In this document: positions 17,055 to 26,117 of the stretch, piece by piece
Numbering within the stretch: position 1 is the first letter of the stretch
Layout: every line of letters starts with the position of its first letter
DNA from: an uncultured Hyphomicrobiales bacterium
GTDB lineage: Bacteria; Pseudomonadota; Alphaproteobacteria; Rhizobiales; Beijerinckiaceae
Length of the DNA stretch: 48,147 nucleotides
Direction: 5' to 3'
Assembly (NCBI GenBank): GCA_903877935.1
Contig: CAIRGA010000071.1
Span: forward strand, 1 to 48,147
Notes under the pieces: model-generated
Databases searched by the model: none
What the model was told of the DNA's origin: nothing
What the model saw: the letters and a program-made list of their open reading frames with translations, nothing else
Position numbers and translations under genes: made by a program

Positions 17055-19408
17055 TCCGCTTTAGGCTCGGACACCAAAATCGTTTTGTGAACGATGTCAC
17101 CGAGGCCGTTGGCGCGCAAAGCCGTGTCGATGGCGAGCAGGAGATCGCTGCCAACTTTGCCTGTTTGATCGACATCAGCAACAAAACAAATCAGCTCAAA
17201 CTCTTTCGTCGTTTCGCCGAGTTTGCGGAAGAGAACGACTGGCGCGGTCTCGCGTAAAATTTCTGTATTTGCAGCGGCAGCTTCGGAGATGAGGCGTATC
17301 ACGAGATCAGGATCGGCCTCTCTGGAAACGGGAATTGTTACAACGACGCGTCCGGTACGATCATTATGCACCCGGTTTTTAACATTACCCGATACAAGGC
17401 TTGAATTCGGAACAATCAGGATCGAGCGGTCAAAGGTTTCGATCTCAGTGGCGCGAACATTGATGCGCTTGACCAAACCCTGCTCATCCCCGACCACGAT
17501 CCAATCGCCGACGCGAATGCCGCGTTCCCATAAAAGGATCAATCCAGAGACGAAATTATTGACGATAGACTGCAGGCCAAAACCGATACCAACCGATAAG
17601 GCACCTGCAACAATCGTCACTTTCTCGAGACTTAATCCAAGAACGCTGAGGCCGACGGCAATCGAAATAATAAAACCGAGATAGCCAACGCCTGTCACGA
17701 TAGAATTACGTAACCCTGAATCGAGATAGGTATGCGGCAAATAGGTGTTGTTTAGCCAACGCTGGATACCGCGTGTGAAAAGAATGCCCGCTCCTAAAAG
17801 CACAATGGCAAACAGTGCCGCTCCGAAGGAGATGGTAACATCGCCAATCGAAAAGCCGAAAATAACCGCACGCAGCGGCATTAAAATATCGCCTGAATCG
17901 ACACGCCACGGCGCAAGCGCAAAGGTTGCGCAGAAGCCCAAGATAAGAAGCTGCGTTAATCCTGAAAGAATGACCGCCAGCTGCTCAAGCGCTTGTCGGG
18001 AGAGACCAGAGGCTGATTGAATCGATTTAAAAAGCTTTGTTTCTGGGCGCAGCAATTGTTCAAACAAGGCGCTAGAAATATGCATCGCAAGAAAGGTTAG
18101 CGCCGCTAGAATGGAAAGTGTCGCAAGCTGATCGCTTAGAAAGGCGGCCAACGCAGAATACCCAAATAATACCGCTGTCAAAATTCCGAAGACGATGAGC
18201 CAGGCGCACATCCGTGCAATCACAATCCAAATTGGCCGCGTCTCTTGACCTTGTGACCCTTGGTCCTCCGGCTTAATGGCATGAAGGCCTGCAGCTAAGA
18301 TGCATGCAACCAGCAAGGCAAAGAGTGATTTTGATAAAACGGAAAGAGCAAGCCCCGCAACGATCGCTTGGGTAATGCCTTCAACGATACGACCAATAAC
18401 AATGATCAAACTCACACGCCCAGCAAGGGCCGAGAGCCGAAAAGCCGTTCGGTTGGGGAGCGTTAATAGTCGCCATTCGGGTTTAGCCGTCGCTAATAGC
18501 CCCTCGGCTAGGCCACGTATCAGGCTGACAAATACAACGCCATGCAAGATAACGAGTAAAACTTTTTCAACACGTGCCGGCAGAATATCAGCACCATTAA
18601 TCGCCTGACCAATGGCATAGGTTCCGGCGGCCGGAATTAAAAAGCCAATTCCTCCAAAAGCAATCGCGCGCAAACCCTTTTGCATCGCCGTTGGGTTGCC
18701 AAACAACGTCGTCCGCTCAATAGCCGCAAGAACTTTGCGACGTGCAAAAGCCGTCGCCGCCGCCGTTAATGCCAAGCCAAAGAAAATAAGGAGGCCGCCG
18801 ATGAGCCCCGCACGGTCGACAGCGCGGCTATAGGTATCTTGTGCGACGATTAGGAGTGCACGAACATCATGCCCCAGATTGACGGCGACATCCGTCCAAA
18901 GCGTTGGCGATAAAATACTCGATGAAGGGGTAAATAATTGGTCAGCAAAAAGCGCACGACGCTTATCCGATATCGCTGTCGCTAATTGGTCCGATTGGAC
19001 AAGCAAGGCTCGAGCAAGCTTTACCGTTTCTTCGACATCTTTTACCGCTTTTTCCCGATCGTCGCGCTCCTTTGTAATTTCGGGGCTCTCAGGGGGGGAT
19101 TTATCGTCGGGCCGAGGACCAAGTTCCTTCAGGCGCGAGCGCACCGCGTCAGCGCGCGGCGACTGCTCATCGGCGACCGTCTTGATGTCGGTAGCAATCT
19201 CATCAATCCGCTTGCGATTGGACTGCAACGCGATATCGGACGTGGTGCGGGTTGTTACCGAGGTTTCAATCTGATCAAGCTCGAGCCGCAGCCCATCTAA
19301 CCGGGAGCGGATCGCCGATTGTTCTTGAGCCAAAGAAAATGAAGAGCTGCCCAGCAATAGCAGCACGATGAGCGCAAATGAGGTGATGTAGCGTTGCATG
19401 AGATACAT
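17051..19408 (-). CDS. MscS-family mechanosensitive channel with DUF3772 domain
   Basis: A 785-residue inner-membrane protein. A signal peptide (residues 1-28, ending SLAQ) precedes a periplasmic, Arg/Glu-rich helical DUF3772 region (about 30-170). About eleven hydrophobic segments follow, and the last is the MscS pore helix region with GALSVGIGFGLQSIVNNF. The MscS beta and C-terminal domains come next (GDWIVVGDEQGLVKRINVR, then ETFDRSILIVPNSSL). The large multi-helix arrangement is that of MscK/YbdG-sized channels that release solutes on hypo-osmotic shock. The start is fixed by AAGGA five bases before the ATG. Confidence 0.87.
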   Translation of the reverse strand: MYLMQRYITSFALIVLLLLGSSSFSLAQEQSAIRSRLDGLRLELDQIETSVTTRTTSDIALQSNRKRIDEIATDIKTVADEQSPRADAVRSRLKELGPRPDDKSPPESPEITKERDDREKAVKDVEETVKLARALLVQSDQLATAISDKRRALFADQLFTPSSSILSPTLWTDVAVNLGHDVRALLIVAQDTYSRAVDRAGLIGGLLIFFGLALTAAATAFARRKVLAAIERTTLFGNPTAMQKGLRAIAFGGIGFLIPAAGTYAIGQAINGADILPARVEKVLLVILHGVVFVSLIRGLAEGLLATAKPEWRLLTLPNRTAFRLSALAGRVSLIIVIGRIVEGITQAIVAGLALSVLSKSLFALLVACILAAGLHAIKPEDQGSQGQETRPIWIVIARMCAWLIVFGILTAVLFGYSALAAFLSDQLATLSILAALTFLAMHISSALFEQLLRPETKLFKSIQSASGLSRQALEQLAVILSGLTQLLILGFCATFALAPWRVDSGDILMPLRAVIFGFSIGDVTISFGAALFAIVLLGAGILFTRGIQRWLNNTYLPHTYLDSGLRNSIVTGVGYLGFIISIAVGLSVLGLSLEKVTIVAGALSVGIGFGLQSIVNNFVSGLILLWERGIRVGDWIVVGDEQGLVKRINVRATEIETFDRSILIVPNSSLVSGNVKNRVHNDRTGRVVVTIPVSREADPDLVIRLISEAAAANTEILRETAPVVLFRKLGETTKEFELICFVADVDQTGKVGSDLLLAIDTALRANGLGDIVHKTILVSEPKAD

Positions 19409-19545
19409 CAGAGTCCTTAAATTCTAAGACGAAAACGGCTAATCACTTCGTCAAACCGTAATCAACCCCATTAAGATAACTGTCCGCAAGGGTACAGTCC
19501 CGCACAAGGTCAGGCAAACATGGCTGGAAAATGACAGACGAGCGC

Positions 19546-20079
19546 TTATTTGTGCTTTTTAGCGCGCTCGACGCCTTCAAGAATGAGCTTTTTAGCTTCG
19601 ACGGCATCGCCCCAACGAACAATCTTGACCCATTTGCCGGGCTCAAGATCTTTATAGTGCTCGAAGAAATGCTCAATCTGATGCAACGTGATTTCCGGTA
19701 AATCGGTATAATTTTCTACTTTTTCGTAGCGGCGGGTGAGCTTCACGCTTGGAACGGCTATGATTTTCTCGTCCTGACCGGCCTCATCCTCCATGATGAG
19801 AACGCCAACCGGCTTCACGCTCATAATGGCGCCCGGAATAATTGCCCGTGTATTGGCCACGATCACGTCGCACGGATCACCATCGTCCGAGAGTGTATTG
19901 GGGATGAAGCCGTAATTCCCCGGATAGCGCATCGACGTATATAAAAACCGATCAACGACCAGGGCACCGGCCTCTTTATCCATTTCATACTTAATAGGTT
20001 CGCCGCCAATGGGTACCTCAATGATCACATTGACGTCATCGGGGGCATTGGCACCTAATGAAATAGCAGAAAGATTCAT
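19546..20079 (-). CDS. ppa: Inorganic pyrophosphatase (family I)
   Basis: A 177-residue soluble family I PPase hydrolysing PPi to two phosphates. The active-site signature DGDPCDVIV is present, with the preceding [14 protein letters not shown] and the later VPSVKLT. The alternative upstream TTG at 20097 would add six residues; the ATG at 20079 (MNLSAIS) matches the family N-terminus. Metal-binding aspartates in DGDPCD and the later acidic segment are intact. Monocistronic. The 137-nt gap on its 3' side holds only a weak ACTGT/ACAGT hairpin. Confidence 0.95.
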   Translation of the reverse strand: MNLSAISLGANAPDDVNVIIEVPIGGEPIKYEMDKEAGALVVDRFLYTSMRYPGNYGFIPNTLSDDGDPCDVIVANTRAIIPGAIMSVKPVGVLIMEDEAGQDEKIIAVPSVKLTRRYEKVENYTDLPEITLHQIEHFFEHYKDLEPGKWVKIVRWGDAVEAKKLILEGVERAKKHK

Positions 20080-20223
20080 GGTTACATTCGCTTTCAAGAT
20101 GAAATTGGCACGATGAACCTGTGTATGAGCCTAAGCTTAAGGAGGCAATAACGACTTTATACGAAAGCAAAACCTGGCGGAATTCTTTGACATCGTGCGC
20201 CGTCACCCCCATCTTGTGTGGAT

Positions 20224-21237
20224 ATGACCAATGATTCATCCTCCACGCGCAAAAGTCGAAACCCCTATTATAAAGGGCCGGTTTCAGACCATTTTGATGG
20301 CGAACATTTCTTTAATCCCGGCCGCCGCTGGGCTAAAACCTCGTCGGACCTGTTCAAATGGATGATGGAACGGCGCACGGAGCGCTGGCCAAAAGAGCAT
20401 CCAAGCCCTTTTTCTGACCGCCCGCCTCGCCGGATCACTGGATTTGATATGCGCGTCAGCTTTGTCGGGCATGCCAGTTTTTTGATCCAAACCGCAGGTC
20501 TCAACATCCTCCTCGATCCGGTTTGGTCAGATCGTGTGTCGCCCCTTCGGTTTGCGGGTCCTAAGCGGGTCAATGTGCCGGGTATTGAATTTGCGAGATT
20601 GCCGCCGATCGATGTCGTTTTAATATCGCATAATCACTACGACCACCTCGATATTGCGACGCTCCGCCGCCTCCATGCCGATCACGCACCGCGCATCATT
20701 ACGCCCTTGGGCAACGATACGATTATCAAAAATGCGCATGACGGGATCCGCGTCGAAGCGCATGATTGGGGTGATCGTATTGAGTTAGGCAATGGCGTTT
20801 TCGTGCATCTCGAAGAAGCTTATCATTGGTCCGCACGCGGCGTGCGCGATCGGCTTCGTGCGTTATGGGCCGCCTTCGTGATTGAAACACCGGGTGGAAA
20901 AATTTATCATATCGGTGACACCGGCTTTCACGATGGCAAGATTTTTCCTGCGGTGCGGGAAAAGCATGGGCTGATCAAGCTCGCCATCTTACCCATTGGT
21001 GCTTATGAACCGCGCTGGTTTATGGCCGAGCAGCACATGAATCCCGATGAAGCCGTGCGAGCCTTTATCGCGTCAGGCGCCCAGCGAGCGGTCGCTCATC
21101 ATTGGGGCACGTTTCAATTAACCCACGAGGGTGTGACAGCGCCGCCGGAAGATTTGCGCAAGGCACTAAAAGCCCACGGCGTTATTGAAGAGCGGTTTGC
21201 CGTTCTTCGACCGGGTGAAGTTTTATCGGTGCGCTGA
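20224..21237 (+). CDS. MBL-fold metallo-hydrolase, NAPE-PLD/UlaG-like
   Basis: About 337 residues. The metallo-beta-lactamase motif SHNHYDHLD gives the HxHxDH zinc ligands. Further ligands lie in HIGDTGFHDG and VAHHWGTFQLTHE. The N-terminus has the GPVSDHFDGEHFFNPG pattern and the middle has the VGHASFLIQTAGLNILLDPVWSDR block, typical of the N-acyl-phosphatidylethanolamine phospholipase D-like branch. No signal peptide is seen. The start could be GTG 20218 or ATG 20224; neither has a clear ribosome binding site. Substrate uncertain; phospholipid or nucleotide phosphodiester hydrolysis are the options for this fold. Confidence 0.82.
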   Translation: MTNDSSSTRKSRNPYYKGPVSDHFDGEHFFNPGRRWAKTSSDLFKWMMERRTERWPKEHPSPFSDRPPRRITGFDMRVSFVGHASFLIQTAGLNILLDPVWSDRVSPLRFAGPKRVNVPGIEFARLPPIDVVLISHNHYDHLDIATLRRLHADHAPRIITPLGNDTIIKNAHDGIRVEAHDWGDRIELGNGVFVHLEEAYHWSARGVRDRLRALWAAFVIETPGGKIYHIGDTGFHDGKIFPAVREKHGLIKLAILPIGAYEPRWFMAEQHMNPDEAVRAFIASGAQRAVAHHWGTFQLTHEGVTAPPEDLRKALKAHGVIEERFAVLRPGEVLSVR

Positions 21238-21975
21238 TTATTTCTTCGGTTGAACGAAGATATTGATGGTTGTTCCCGGTGATGCCGAGTTTTCACCAAA
21301 TACCAGATATTCTTCGATGAAAGCATCTTTGACGACAATATCTTTAGCATCGAGATAGGCGGTGATTTGCTCATAGGCTCCGTCAATTTCATCATAGGAC
21401 GCCAAATGGGCGAAGCGAATGGCTTTACCGGACGGTGTGGTTCCTAATTTGATATCGGCTCCCAGATCAACGGGCGGCGGCGTAGGCGCGGACGCAATCG
21501 GCAGGATGGCATCATAGGTGAACGACGCGTCGTTGGTTTCAACAAACACGGTGATGGGATAACCGGAAACAACAAGGCCTGCCTTTGATGCCGCTGCCTG
21601 TCCACGATCAAAAGCTGCCCGCAAATCGCTATAAGCAGTTTCCCACTGCGCCTTGCCGCGGACGATGACGGCGGGCTTGGCGACAAGCTCCAATGAATCC
21701 GGCAAGGTTACTTCAGACATGGGAGGCGCAAGGCTGGTAAGCGTTGAAACGGGATTGGCGTTCGATGCATCAGGAACCGATGGCGCACTTTGCGGCATCG
21801 TTTGTGACACAGGCGCTGGTGTAACGCTGAGCGTGTTTGGGCTTGCGGAAGGTGGTGCGAGCGGCACGGCTTCAATGCTCGGTGACGCTGTTTGCGCTGC
21901 GACCGGTAAGGAGAGGAGTATCATGAGCAGTGACACGGAGCCCCATGTGGCAATACTCAAATATGGACGATACAT
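21238..21975 (-). CDS. Exported protein with GyrI-like/AraC-effector-binding domain
   Basis: 245 residues from the ATG at 21975, which has GGAGGG seven bases upstream; the open frame extends to 22020 but without such a site. A signal peptide (hydrophobic LLMILLSLPVAAQT) precedes a Pro/Ser/Ala-rich low-complexity linker (about 28-95). The C-terminal domain (about 105-245) has the GyrI/SOUL-like pattern: YPITVFVET, AHLASYDEIDGAYEQITAYL and DAFIEEYLVFG. Such domains usually bind small ligands in the cytoplasm, in AraC regulators or GyrI. Secretion suggests periplasmic ligand binding. The domain call is from pattern only. Confidence 0.65.
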   Translation of the reverse strand: MYRPYLSIATWGSVSLLMILLSLPVAAQTASPSIEAVPLAPPSASPNTLSVTPAPVSQTMPQSAPSVPDASNANPVSTLTSLAPPMSEVTLPDSLELVAKPAVIVRGKAQWETAYSDLRAAFDRGQAAASKAGLVVSGYPITVFVETNDASFTYDAILPIASAPTPPPVDLGADIKLGTTPSGKAIRFAHLASYDEIDGAYEQITAYLDAKDIVVKDAFIEEYLVFGENSASPGTTINIFVQPKK

Positions 21976-22118
21976 CCCATAACCCTCCCGACGGCCAAAC
22001 TGATTCGCCGCGCGTTTCATCTTTGAAAGATAGAACGTGGCGAAAGCGAGGTCGAGCAGCGTGTGACTCGCCTCCCCGCCCTAAATTATGATATGGGGCG
22101 TCGAAATCAGGATTTATC

Positions 22119-22991
22119 ATGACAAGCGCATTAAACGGCCGTCCCTATTTGAAGATGAATGGGGCAGGCAATGAAATCACGGTCCTCGACCTACGCGGAA
22201 GCGGCCTAACCGTGCGTCCCGAAGAGGCGCGCGCGATCGCCAAAAATCAGCAAACGGCATTTGATCAGCTGATGGTGTTGTTTGATCCCCAAACGGCAGG
22301 CACGGATGCCTATATGCGGATTTTTAATACCGATGGCAGCGAGTCATCGGCCTGTGGTAATGGCACACGCTGCGTGAGCTGGTATGTGCTTGAGCACGAC
22401 GGCCGTGACACGCTGAAGCTTGAGACGGCTGCAGGATTACTCGATTGCCGGAGAGATGGGCCGCTATCCTTCACGATTGATATGGGAATGCCCCGTTTTG
22501 ATTGGCAAGACATTCCATTGGCCCAACCGCAAGCCGACACGAAGGCGATTGATTTTCAATTTACAACGTCAAACAGGAAAATCCTATCAAACCCCGCTTG
22601 TGTGAATATGGGCAATCCGCATGCGATCTTTTGGGTGGATGATGTCGAGGCCTTCGCACTGGATGTGAACGGGCCCGTGCTTGAGCACGACCCGATATTT
22701 CCGGAGCGCGCAAATATCTCGCTTGTTGCGGTTAAAAGCCGGGATCACCTTGTGCAAAAAGTGTGGGAGCGTGGCGCGGGCTTAACCTTGGCGTGTGGTT
22801 CTGGTGCTTGTGCAGCAGCCGTTGCAGCGGCGCGCCTTGATCTTACGGATCGCAAGGTTCGCGTGACCTTGCCGGGTGGTGATCTCTTAATCGATTGGCG
22901 TGAGAGGGATGACCATGTGTTGATGACCGGGCCCGTTGCCCTTGAGCACCGCGGCCAGTTTGATGCGGACGTGTTCAAGGGCATTTCCTGA
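22119..22991 (+). CDS. dapF: Diaminopimelate epimerase
   Basis: A 290-residue PLP-independent epimerase making meso-DAP from LL-DAP for lysine and peptidoglycan. Both catalytic cysteines are present: C79 in SSACGNGTRC and C226 in LACGSGACAAA. The N-terminal KMNGAGNEI motif is normal. It overlaps mtaB by one base (TGATG), so the two are translationally coupled. Confidence 0.96.
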   Translation: MTSALNGRPYLKMNGAGNEITVLDLRGSGLTVRPEEARAIAKNQQTAFDQLMVLFDPQTAGTDAYMRIFNTDGSESSACGNGTRCVSWYVLEHDGRDTLKLETAAGLLDCRRDGPLSFTIDMGMPRFDWQDIPLAQPQADTKAIDFQFTTSNRKILSNPACVNMGNPHAIFWVDDVEAFALDVNGPVLEHDPIFPERANISLVAVKSRDHLVQKVWERGAGLTLACGSGACAAAVAAARLDLTDRKVRVTLPGGDLLIDWRERDDHVLMTGPVALEHRGQFDADVFKGIS

Positions 22992-24238
22992 TGGGCGTTG
23001 AGCTCGTAACCTTTGGTTGCCGCCTCAACGTCGTTGAATCAGAGGCCATGAAGCAAGCGGCGGAGGCTGCAGGACAGGATGATCTTATCATCATCAATAC
23101 CTGCGCGGTGACGAACGAAGCGGTCCGGCAAGCGCGGCAAACCATCCGCAAGCTTAAGCGCGAACGGCCTCTCGCGAATATTGTTGTAACAGGCTGCGCT
23201 GCACAAATTGAACCCGAGCGCTTCGCAGCAATGGCAGAAGTATCAAACGTTATCGGTAATGAATCAAAAACAAAGCCGGATACTTGGGCCTCACTCGCGG
23301 ATCCGACGCATGGTTTTGAGCGCGTTCGTGTCTCGGACATTATGGCGGTTAAGGAACTTACACCGCATTTGGTCGGCGCTTTTGAAAGTCACACGCGGAG
23401 CTTCGTTGAAATTCAAAATGGCTGCGATCACCGCTGTACGTTTTGCATTATTCCCTACGGCCGCGGCAATTCACGCTCGGTTCCAATGGGAGCCATAACG
23501 GAACAGATTGCGAAGCTTGTTGAAGCGGGCCACAAGGAAGCGGTGCTCACGGGTGTTGACCTGACAAGCTATGGCGCGGATTTGCCGGGTGTACCAAAGC
23601 TCGGCGCATTGGTAAAAGCTATCTTGCGGTATGTGCCGGATTTAAAACGACTTCGGCTTTCGTCTATTGATTCCGTTGAGGCCGATGATGTTCTTATCGA
23701 CGCCATAGCGACAGAGCAACGCCTGATGCCGCATCTGCATTTATCGCTGCAATCCGGCGATGATCTGATTTTAAAACGCATGAAGCGGCGGCATTTGCGC
23801 GACGACGCTATTCGCTTTTGTAACGACATTCGTAAGCTTCGACCCGACATCGCCTTTGGTGCCGATATCATTGCAGGCTTTCCGACGGAGACAGAGGAGA
23901 TGTTTCAGCACTCACTCGATCTTGTCGATGAATGTGGCTTGGCGTTTCTTCACGTCTTCCCCTACTCGCCACGCCCCGGCACCCCAGCGGCGAAGATGCC
24001 ACAGGTGAAGGGCGACGTAATCAAAGAGCGGGCGCGGCGGTTGCGGGACAAGGGTGAGGTCGCACTCCGTCAGCATTTAGAAAAGCTTGTCGGTACCCAG
24101 CAGGAAATCTTGGTGGAGCGTGGCGGTATTGGGCGAACGCCTTGTTTTACGCCGGTGCGGGTTGGTAACGGGTTTGAGGCGGGAACGTTAACGACGCTGC
24201 CTATTCGCGAACAGGATGGCAGCTACCTGACAATCTAA
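22991..24238 (+). CDS. mtaB: tRNA t6A37 methylthiotransferase MtaB
   Basis: A 415-residue radical-SAM methylthiotransferase converting t6A37 to ms2t6A in ANN-decoding tRNAs. The UPF0004 domain carries the auxiliary cluster cysteines C10, C38 and C69. The radical SAM motif GCDHRCTFC gives C145, C149 and C152. The C-terminal TRAM-like region includes EILVERGGIGRTPCFTPV. The MtaB subfamily (rather than MiaB or RimO) is inferred from the N-terminal VTFGCRLN motif and the gene order dapF-mtaB-ftsY, which is common in alphaproteobacteria. Confidence 0.93.
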   Translation: MGVELVTFGCRLNVVESEAMKQAAEAAGQDDLIIINTCAVTNEAVRQARQTIRKLKRERPLANIVVTGCAAQIEPERFAAMAEVSNVIGNESKTKPDTWASLADPTHGFERVRVSDIMAVKELTPHLVGAFESHTRSFVEIQNGCDHRCTFCIIPYGRGNSRSVPMGAITEQIAKLVEAGHKEAVLTGVDLTSYGADLPGVPKLGALVKAILRYVPDLKRLRLSSIDSVEADDVLIDAIATEQRLMPHLHLSLQSGDDLILKRMKRRHLRDDAIRFCNDIRKLRPDIAFGADIIAGFPTETEEMFQHSLDLVDECGLAFLHVFPYSPRPGTPAAKMPQVKGDVIKERARRLRDKGEVALRQHLEKLVGTQQEILVERGGIGRTPCFTPVRVGNGFEAGTLTTLPIREQDGSYLTI

Positions 24239-24924
24239 CGTTGATACCCACACGCCGCCATGCGCTCGATCATATGATCGGGAGGCGGAGCCTCAACGCG
24301 GATCGGTAGCTTGTTTTTATAGAGCGGCACCGTGATAGAGCGGGCATGCAGATGCAGCCGCTCGCCTGTAATTTTCCCATCGCCATAGATCGGGTCCCCA
24401 ATGATCGGCCAACCCATGGCTTGGGTGTGGACGCGCAATTGATGGGTGCGGCCCGTGTGGGGCGATAATTCCATTAAGGTGCAACCCTCGGCTCGTCCCA
24501 TGACTTTCCAGCCAGTTTGCGAGGGCAATCCATTCGGATCAGGCTTCATCCACCAGCCTTTGGATTGATCCATTCGGCCTAAGGCCATATCGATAAAGCC
24601 TTCGTCTTCCTCTGGACCACCCTTCACTACCGCCCAATAGGTTTTCGTCATCAGGCCTTCGCGGAACAATTTGGAGAGATCATCCAGCGCTTTGCGGTGA
24701 CGACCGAGCACCAGGCAACCGGACGTGTCCTTATCTAAGCGATGCGCCAATTGCGGCGGCTTTGGCAGGCCGAATTGCAAAGCGGGAAAATATTGCTCCA
24801 AATGTGCGTCGCGGCTTACCGCGTTCGGATGAGCCTGATGCACGGCGATGCCGGCCGGCTTATTGATCACCAGCATCAGCGCGTCACGGTAAAGAATTCG
24901 ACCTTGGATTTCTTCAGGCGTCAT
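24235..24924 (-). CDS. RluA-family RNA pseudouridine synthase
   Basis: A 229-residue pseudouridine synthase. The catalytic aspartate is D64 in HRLDKDTSG. The conserved GRTHQLRVH and IIGDPIYG motifs follow. There is no S4 domain, which fits short RluA/TruC-like members that modify tRNA or rRNA. The open frame begins at 25044, but the ATG at 24924 has GGAAG upstream and starts at the family N-terminus (TPEEIQGRILYRD). It lies on the opposite strand between mtaB and ftsY, overlapping the mtaB stop by 4 nt. The target uridine cannot be deduced. Confidence 0.9.
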   Translation of the reverse strand: MTPEEIQGRILYRDALMLVINKPAGIAVHQAHPNAVSRDAHLEQYFPALQFGLPKPPQLAHRLDKDTSGCLVLGRHRKALDDLSKLFREGLMTKTYWAVVKGGPEEDEGFIDMALGRMDQSKGWWMKPDPNGLPSQTGWKVMGRAEGCTLMELSPHTGRTHQLRVHTQAMGWPIIGDPIYGDGKITGERLHLHARSITVPLYKNKLPIRVEAPPPDHMIERMAACGYQR

Positions 24925-24936
24925 GGTGAGGCTTCC

Positions 24937-24967
24937 TAACCCTTTCCTGTTGAGCGGGAAAGGGTTA
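24937..24967. promoter_or_regulatory. 11-bp perfect inverted repeat in the rluA-like/ftsY divergent region
   Basis: TAACCCTTTCC (24937-24947) and GGAAAGGGTTA (24957-24967) are perfect complements around a 9-nt loop. The dyad fills most of the 53-bp gap between two divergent start codons. It could be an operator or an RNA hairpin just before the ftsY ribosome binding site (GAGGGGG). No T-tract follows, so a terminator is unlikely. Confidence 0.5.
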
Positions 24968-24977
24968 TCGAGGGGGC

Positions 24978-25991
24978 ATGACGAACGATGCGCCCAAAAA
25001 GTCTGGCCTGATGTCCCGCCTGTTCGGCGGCGGGGTGACTGCATCGGCGCCCAGCCCGTCGAGCGTTGGACTGAAGCTTAACTGGTGGCAGCGGCTCAAA
25101 AGCGGACTTGCGCGTTCGTCCTCCTCCATCGGCCAAGGCATTACCGACCTTTTCACCAAAAGGCGCTTGGATGACGACACGCTGCAAGATTTCGAGGATG
25201 TGCTGATCCGCGCCGATCTTGGCCTTCCGGTTGCCAGCCGCATTGTCGAGGCGGTTGGCAAAGGCCGCTATGGCAAGGAAATTGAGGGCGAAGAAGTCAA
25301 AGCCATTTTGGCGGCAGAAGTAACAAAGACGCTAACGCCTGTCGCAAAACCGCTTGTGATTGACGAGACAAAAAGGCCATTTGTGATTTTGATGGTTGGC
25401 GTGAACGGTTCGGGCAAAACCACCACCATCGGCAAGCTGGCGGCTAAATTTTCTGCCGAGGGGCGCAAAGTGATGCTGGCGGCGGGGGATACGTTCCGAG
25501 CTGCGGCGATCGAGCAGTTGCAAGTGTGGGGGACGCGGGTGGGGGCGCCCGTGATCACACGGCCGCAAGGTTCAGACGCGTCAGGTCTGGTGTTTGATGC
25601 GCTCGACAAAGCCTATGAAGCGGGCAGCGACGTATTGCTCATCGATACCGCAGGGCGTTTGCAGAACCGTACCGAATTGATGGCGGAGCTCGAAAAAGTT
25701 ATCCGCGTCATCAAAAAGAAAGACGAGACGGCACCTCATGCTACGGTGCTGGTGCTTGACGCGACCGTTGGACAAAACGCGCTCAGCCAAGTCGAAATTT
25801 TTGGCAAAATGGCAGGCGTAACGGGCCTTGTGATGACCAAGCTCGACGGCACCGCGCGGGGCGGCATTTTGGTGGCATTGGCGGAGAAATTCGGATTACC
25901 CGTGCATTTTATCGGCGTGGGCGAAGCGGTGGATGATTTGGAACCGTTTAACGCGGATGAGTTTGGGAGAGCGATTGCGGGGTTGGATTAG
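24978..25991 (+). CDS. ftsY: Signal recognition particle receptor FtsY
   Basis: A 337-residue SRP GTPase that docks SRP-ribosome complexes at the membrane. A short N-terminal membrane-targeting region is followed by the N domain. The NG GTPase domain has G1 GVNGSGKTTT (141-150), the DTFRAAA motif (171-177), G3 DTAGR and G4 TKLDGTARGG. There is no long acidic A domain, normal for alphaproteobacteria. GAGGGGG precedes the ATG. The usual dapF-mtaB-ftsY order is interrupted only by the antisense RluA-type gene. Confidence 0.96.
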   Translation: MTNDAPKKSGLMSRLFGGGVTASAPSPSSVGLKLNWWQRLKSGLARSSSSIGQGITDLFTKRRLDDDTLQDFEDVLIRADLGLPVASRIVEAVGKGRYGKEIEGEEVKAILAAEVTKTLTPVAKPLVIDETKRPFVILMVGVNGSGKTTTIGKLAAKFSAEGRKVMLAAGDTFRAAAIEQLQVWGTRVGAPVITRPQGSDASGLVFDALDKAYEAGSDVLLIDTAGRLQNRTELMAELEKVIRVIKKKDETAPHATVLVLDATVGQNALSQVEIFGKMAGVTGLVMTKLDGTARGGILVALAEKFGLPVHFIGVGEAVDDLEPFNADEFGRAIAGLD

Positions 25992-26036
25992 AATTTTCTT
26001 TATCGATTGAAGCGCGGTTTAGCCCTTATTACTAAC

Positions 26037-26090
26037 GGACCGCGCGCCTCCCGGCGCGCTCAAGAATGCGAGCCAGGAGGCTCGCAGTCC
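26037..26090. repeat. REP-like double-hairpin element between ftsY and rlmN
   Basis: Two 7-bp hairpins lie side by side: GCGCGCC-TCCC-GGCGCGC (26042-26059) and GCGAGCC-AGGA-GGCTCGC (26068-26085). The pair is closed by GGAC (26037-26040) and GTCC (26087-26090), so the whole can fold as a three-way junction. The loops contain CCTCC- and GGAGG-type complementary sequence that could kiss. It lies between convergent genes, a typical place for dispersed palindromic elements, and could also stop transcription from both sides. Confidence 0.7.
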
Positions 26091-26117
26091 ATCATTAGCC
26101 TCGTCAATGGGGCAAAA

